Source: JAUUSJ01 sp051880475 (lineage in GTDB: Bacteria; Bacillota; Clostridia; Lachnospirales; Lachnospiraceae). Taken from it: a stretch of 14,849 nucleotides of DNA. Where the stretch lies: positions 1 to 14,849 of the forward strand of contig JBJEOA010000021.1 in the NCBI GenBank assembly GCA_051880475.1, written 5' to 3'. The notes under the pieces are model-generated. The model was not told the origin of the DNA. It worked only from the letters and a program-made list of their open reading frames with translations, and did not search any database. Shown here piece after piece: positions 14,552-14,849 of this stretch. A program made the translations under genes and the position numbers. Every line of letters starts with the position of its first letter. Position 1 is the stretch's first letter.

Positions 14552-14849
14552 ATGGCATTTGATTTCAAGAAAGAATTTAAAGAATTTTACATGCCAAAGA
14601 ACAAGCCGGAAATAGTGACTGTTCCGAAGGCAAATTACATCGCTGTAAGAGGAAAGGGTAATCCGAACGAAGAAGGTGGCGAGTACAAGCAGGCGGTAGG
14701 CATATTATATGCGATAGCATATACTTTGAAGATGAGCTATAAGTCAGATTATAAGATAGAAGGATTTTGATTGGGCGGTAGGAACTGCATCTGCGAAGAA
14801 AAAAATGGACTGTTCCAGAGCCGAATTCCTTACAGTTGATGAGGGTTTG
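14552..14849 (+). pseudogene. GyrI-like small-molecule-binding protein, broken by internal deletion; cut by window edge
   Basis: The first 72 residues (FDFKKEFKEFYMPKNKPEIV, ANYIAVRGKGNPNEEGGEYK, then SYKSDYKIEGF) match the start of GyrI-like/AraC-effector-binding-type proteins of about 200 residues. TGA at 14768 stops this frame. In another frame, DWAVGTASAKKKMD and AEFLTVDEGL (14769-14849) match a later part of the same family. The roughly 40 residues expected between are missing, with a frameshift. The junction, AGAAGGATTTTGATT, fits deletion between short repeats. It lies 7 bp after the TIGR04076 gene, with AGGAG at 14537-14541. A full product is impossible as it stands. The 3' end lies beyond the window. 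Sequencing error is less likely since a whole block is absent. Confidence 0.75.

Noticed and set aside
1..14849. CRISPR array, tRNA, rRNA, riboswitch or prophage
   Set aside because: No regularly spaced direct repeats, no cloverleaf or rRNA signature, and no phage structural genes or integrase were seen.

Overview
The window is AT-rich DNA from a low-GC Firmicute. The gene order comM(yifB)-dprA-topA-codY followed by rpsB-tsf, a CodY-type GTP/branched-chain amino-acid regulator, AGGAGG-type ribosome binding sites, and the style of the PAS, TraX-like, Rpn-like and WYL proteins point to class Clostridia, most likely Lachnospiraceae. That placement is inference; no rRNA marker is present.

Layout. 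(1) 1-1491 is accessory: what looks like the right end of an IS200/IS605-type element, a short PAS-domain ORF with no clear native 5' end, a translationally coupled TraX-like membrane protein gene, then about 240 bp of apparently decayed coding sequence. (2) 1513-7462 is core chromosome: comM/yifB, dprA (DNA processing), topA (topoisomerase I) and codY (nutrient regulator). Between dprA and topA lies a decayed second copy of the dprA 3' end. (3) 7572-9380 is a single DUF262 (GmrS/ParB-like) gene between codY and rpsB, with an altered HNH-like C-terminal region. (4) 9381-11439 is the ribosomal block: a strong promoter, a structured 5' leader, rpsB, a hairpin attenuator/terminator, and tsf. pyrH-frr, which usually follow tsf in Firmicutes, are absent here. 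(5) 11440-12150 is a junk-like junction: a possible IS-end hairpin, a strong terminator, a C-terminal Rpn/PD-(D/E)XK transposase fragment on the minus strand, and an orphan terminator hairpin. (6) 12151-14849 is an accessory operon: WYL regulator, DJ-1/PfpI-like protein, VOC/glyoxalase-like protein, Cys-rich TIGR04076-like protein, and a GyrI-like gene broken by an internal deletion and frameshift. The right edge cuts the last gene.

How the genes fit together. comM and dprA both act on incoming single-stranded DNA in natural transformation, topA controls supercoiling, codY adjusts metabolism to nutrients, and rpsB/tsf serve translation. The DUF262 gene resembles stand-alone restriction/anti-phage nucleotide-dependent proteins, but that role is unproved. 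The WYL operon looks like a self-regulated response cassette, possibly to reactive or toxic small molecules. I found no CRISPR array, tRNA or rRNA, and no clearly new multi-gene system. The most unusual signals are the decayed dprA 3' duplicate, the structured rpsB leader, the altered DUF262 protein in a core locus, and the microhomology-type deletion in the GyrI-like gene.
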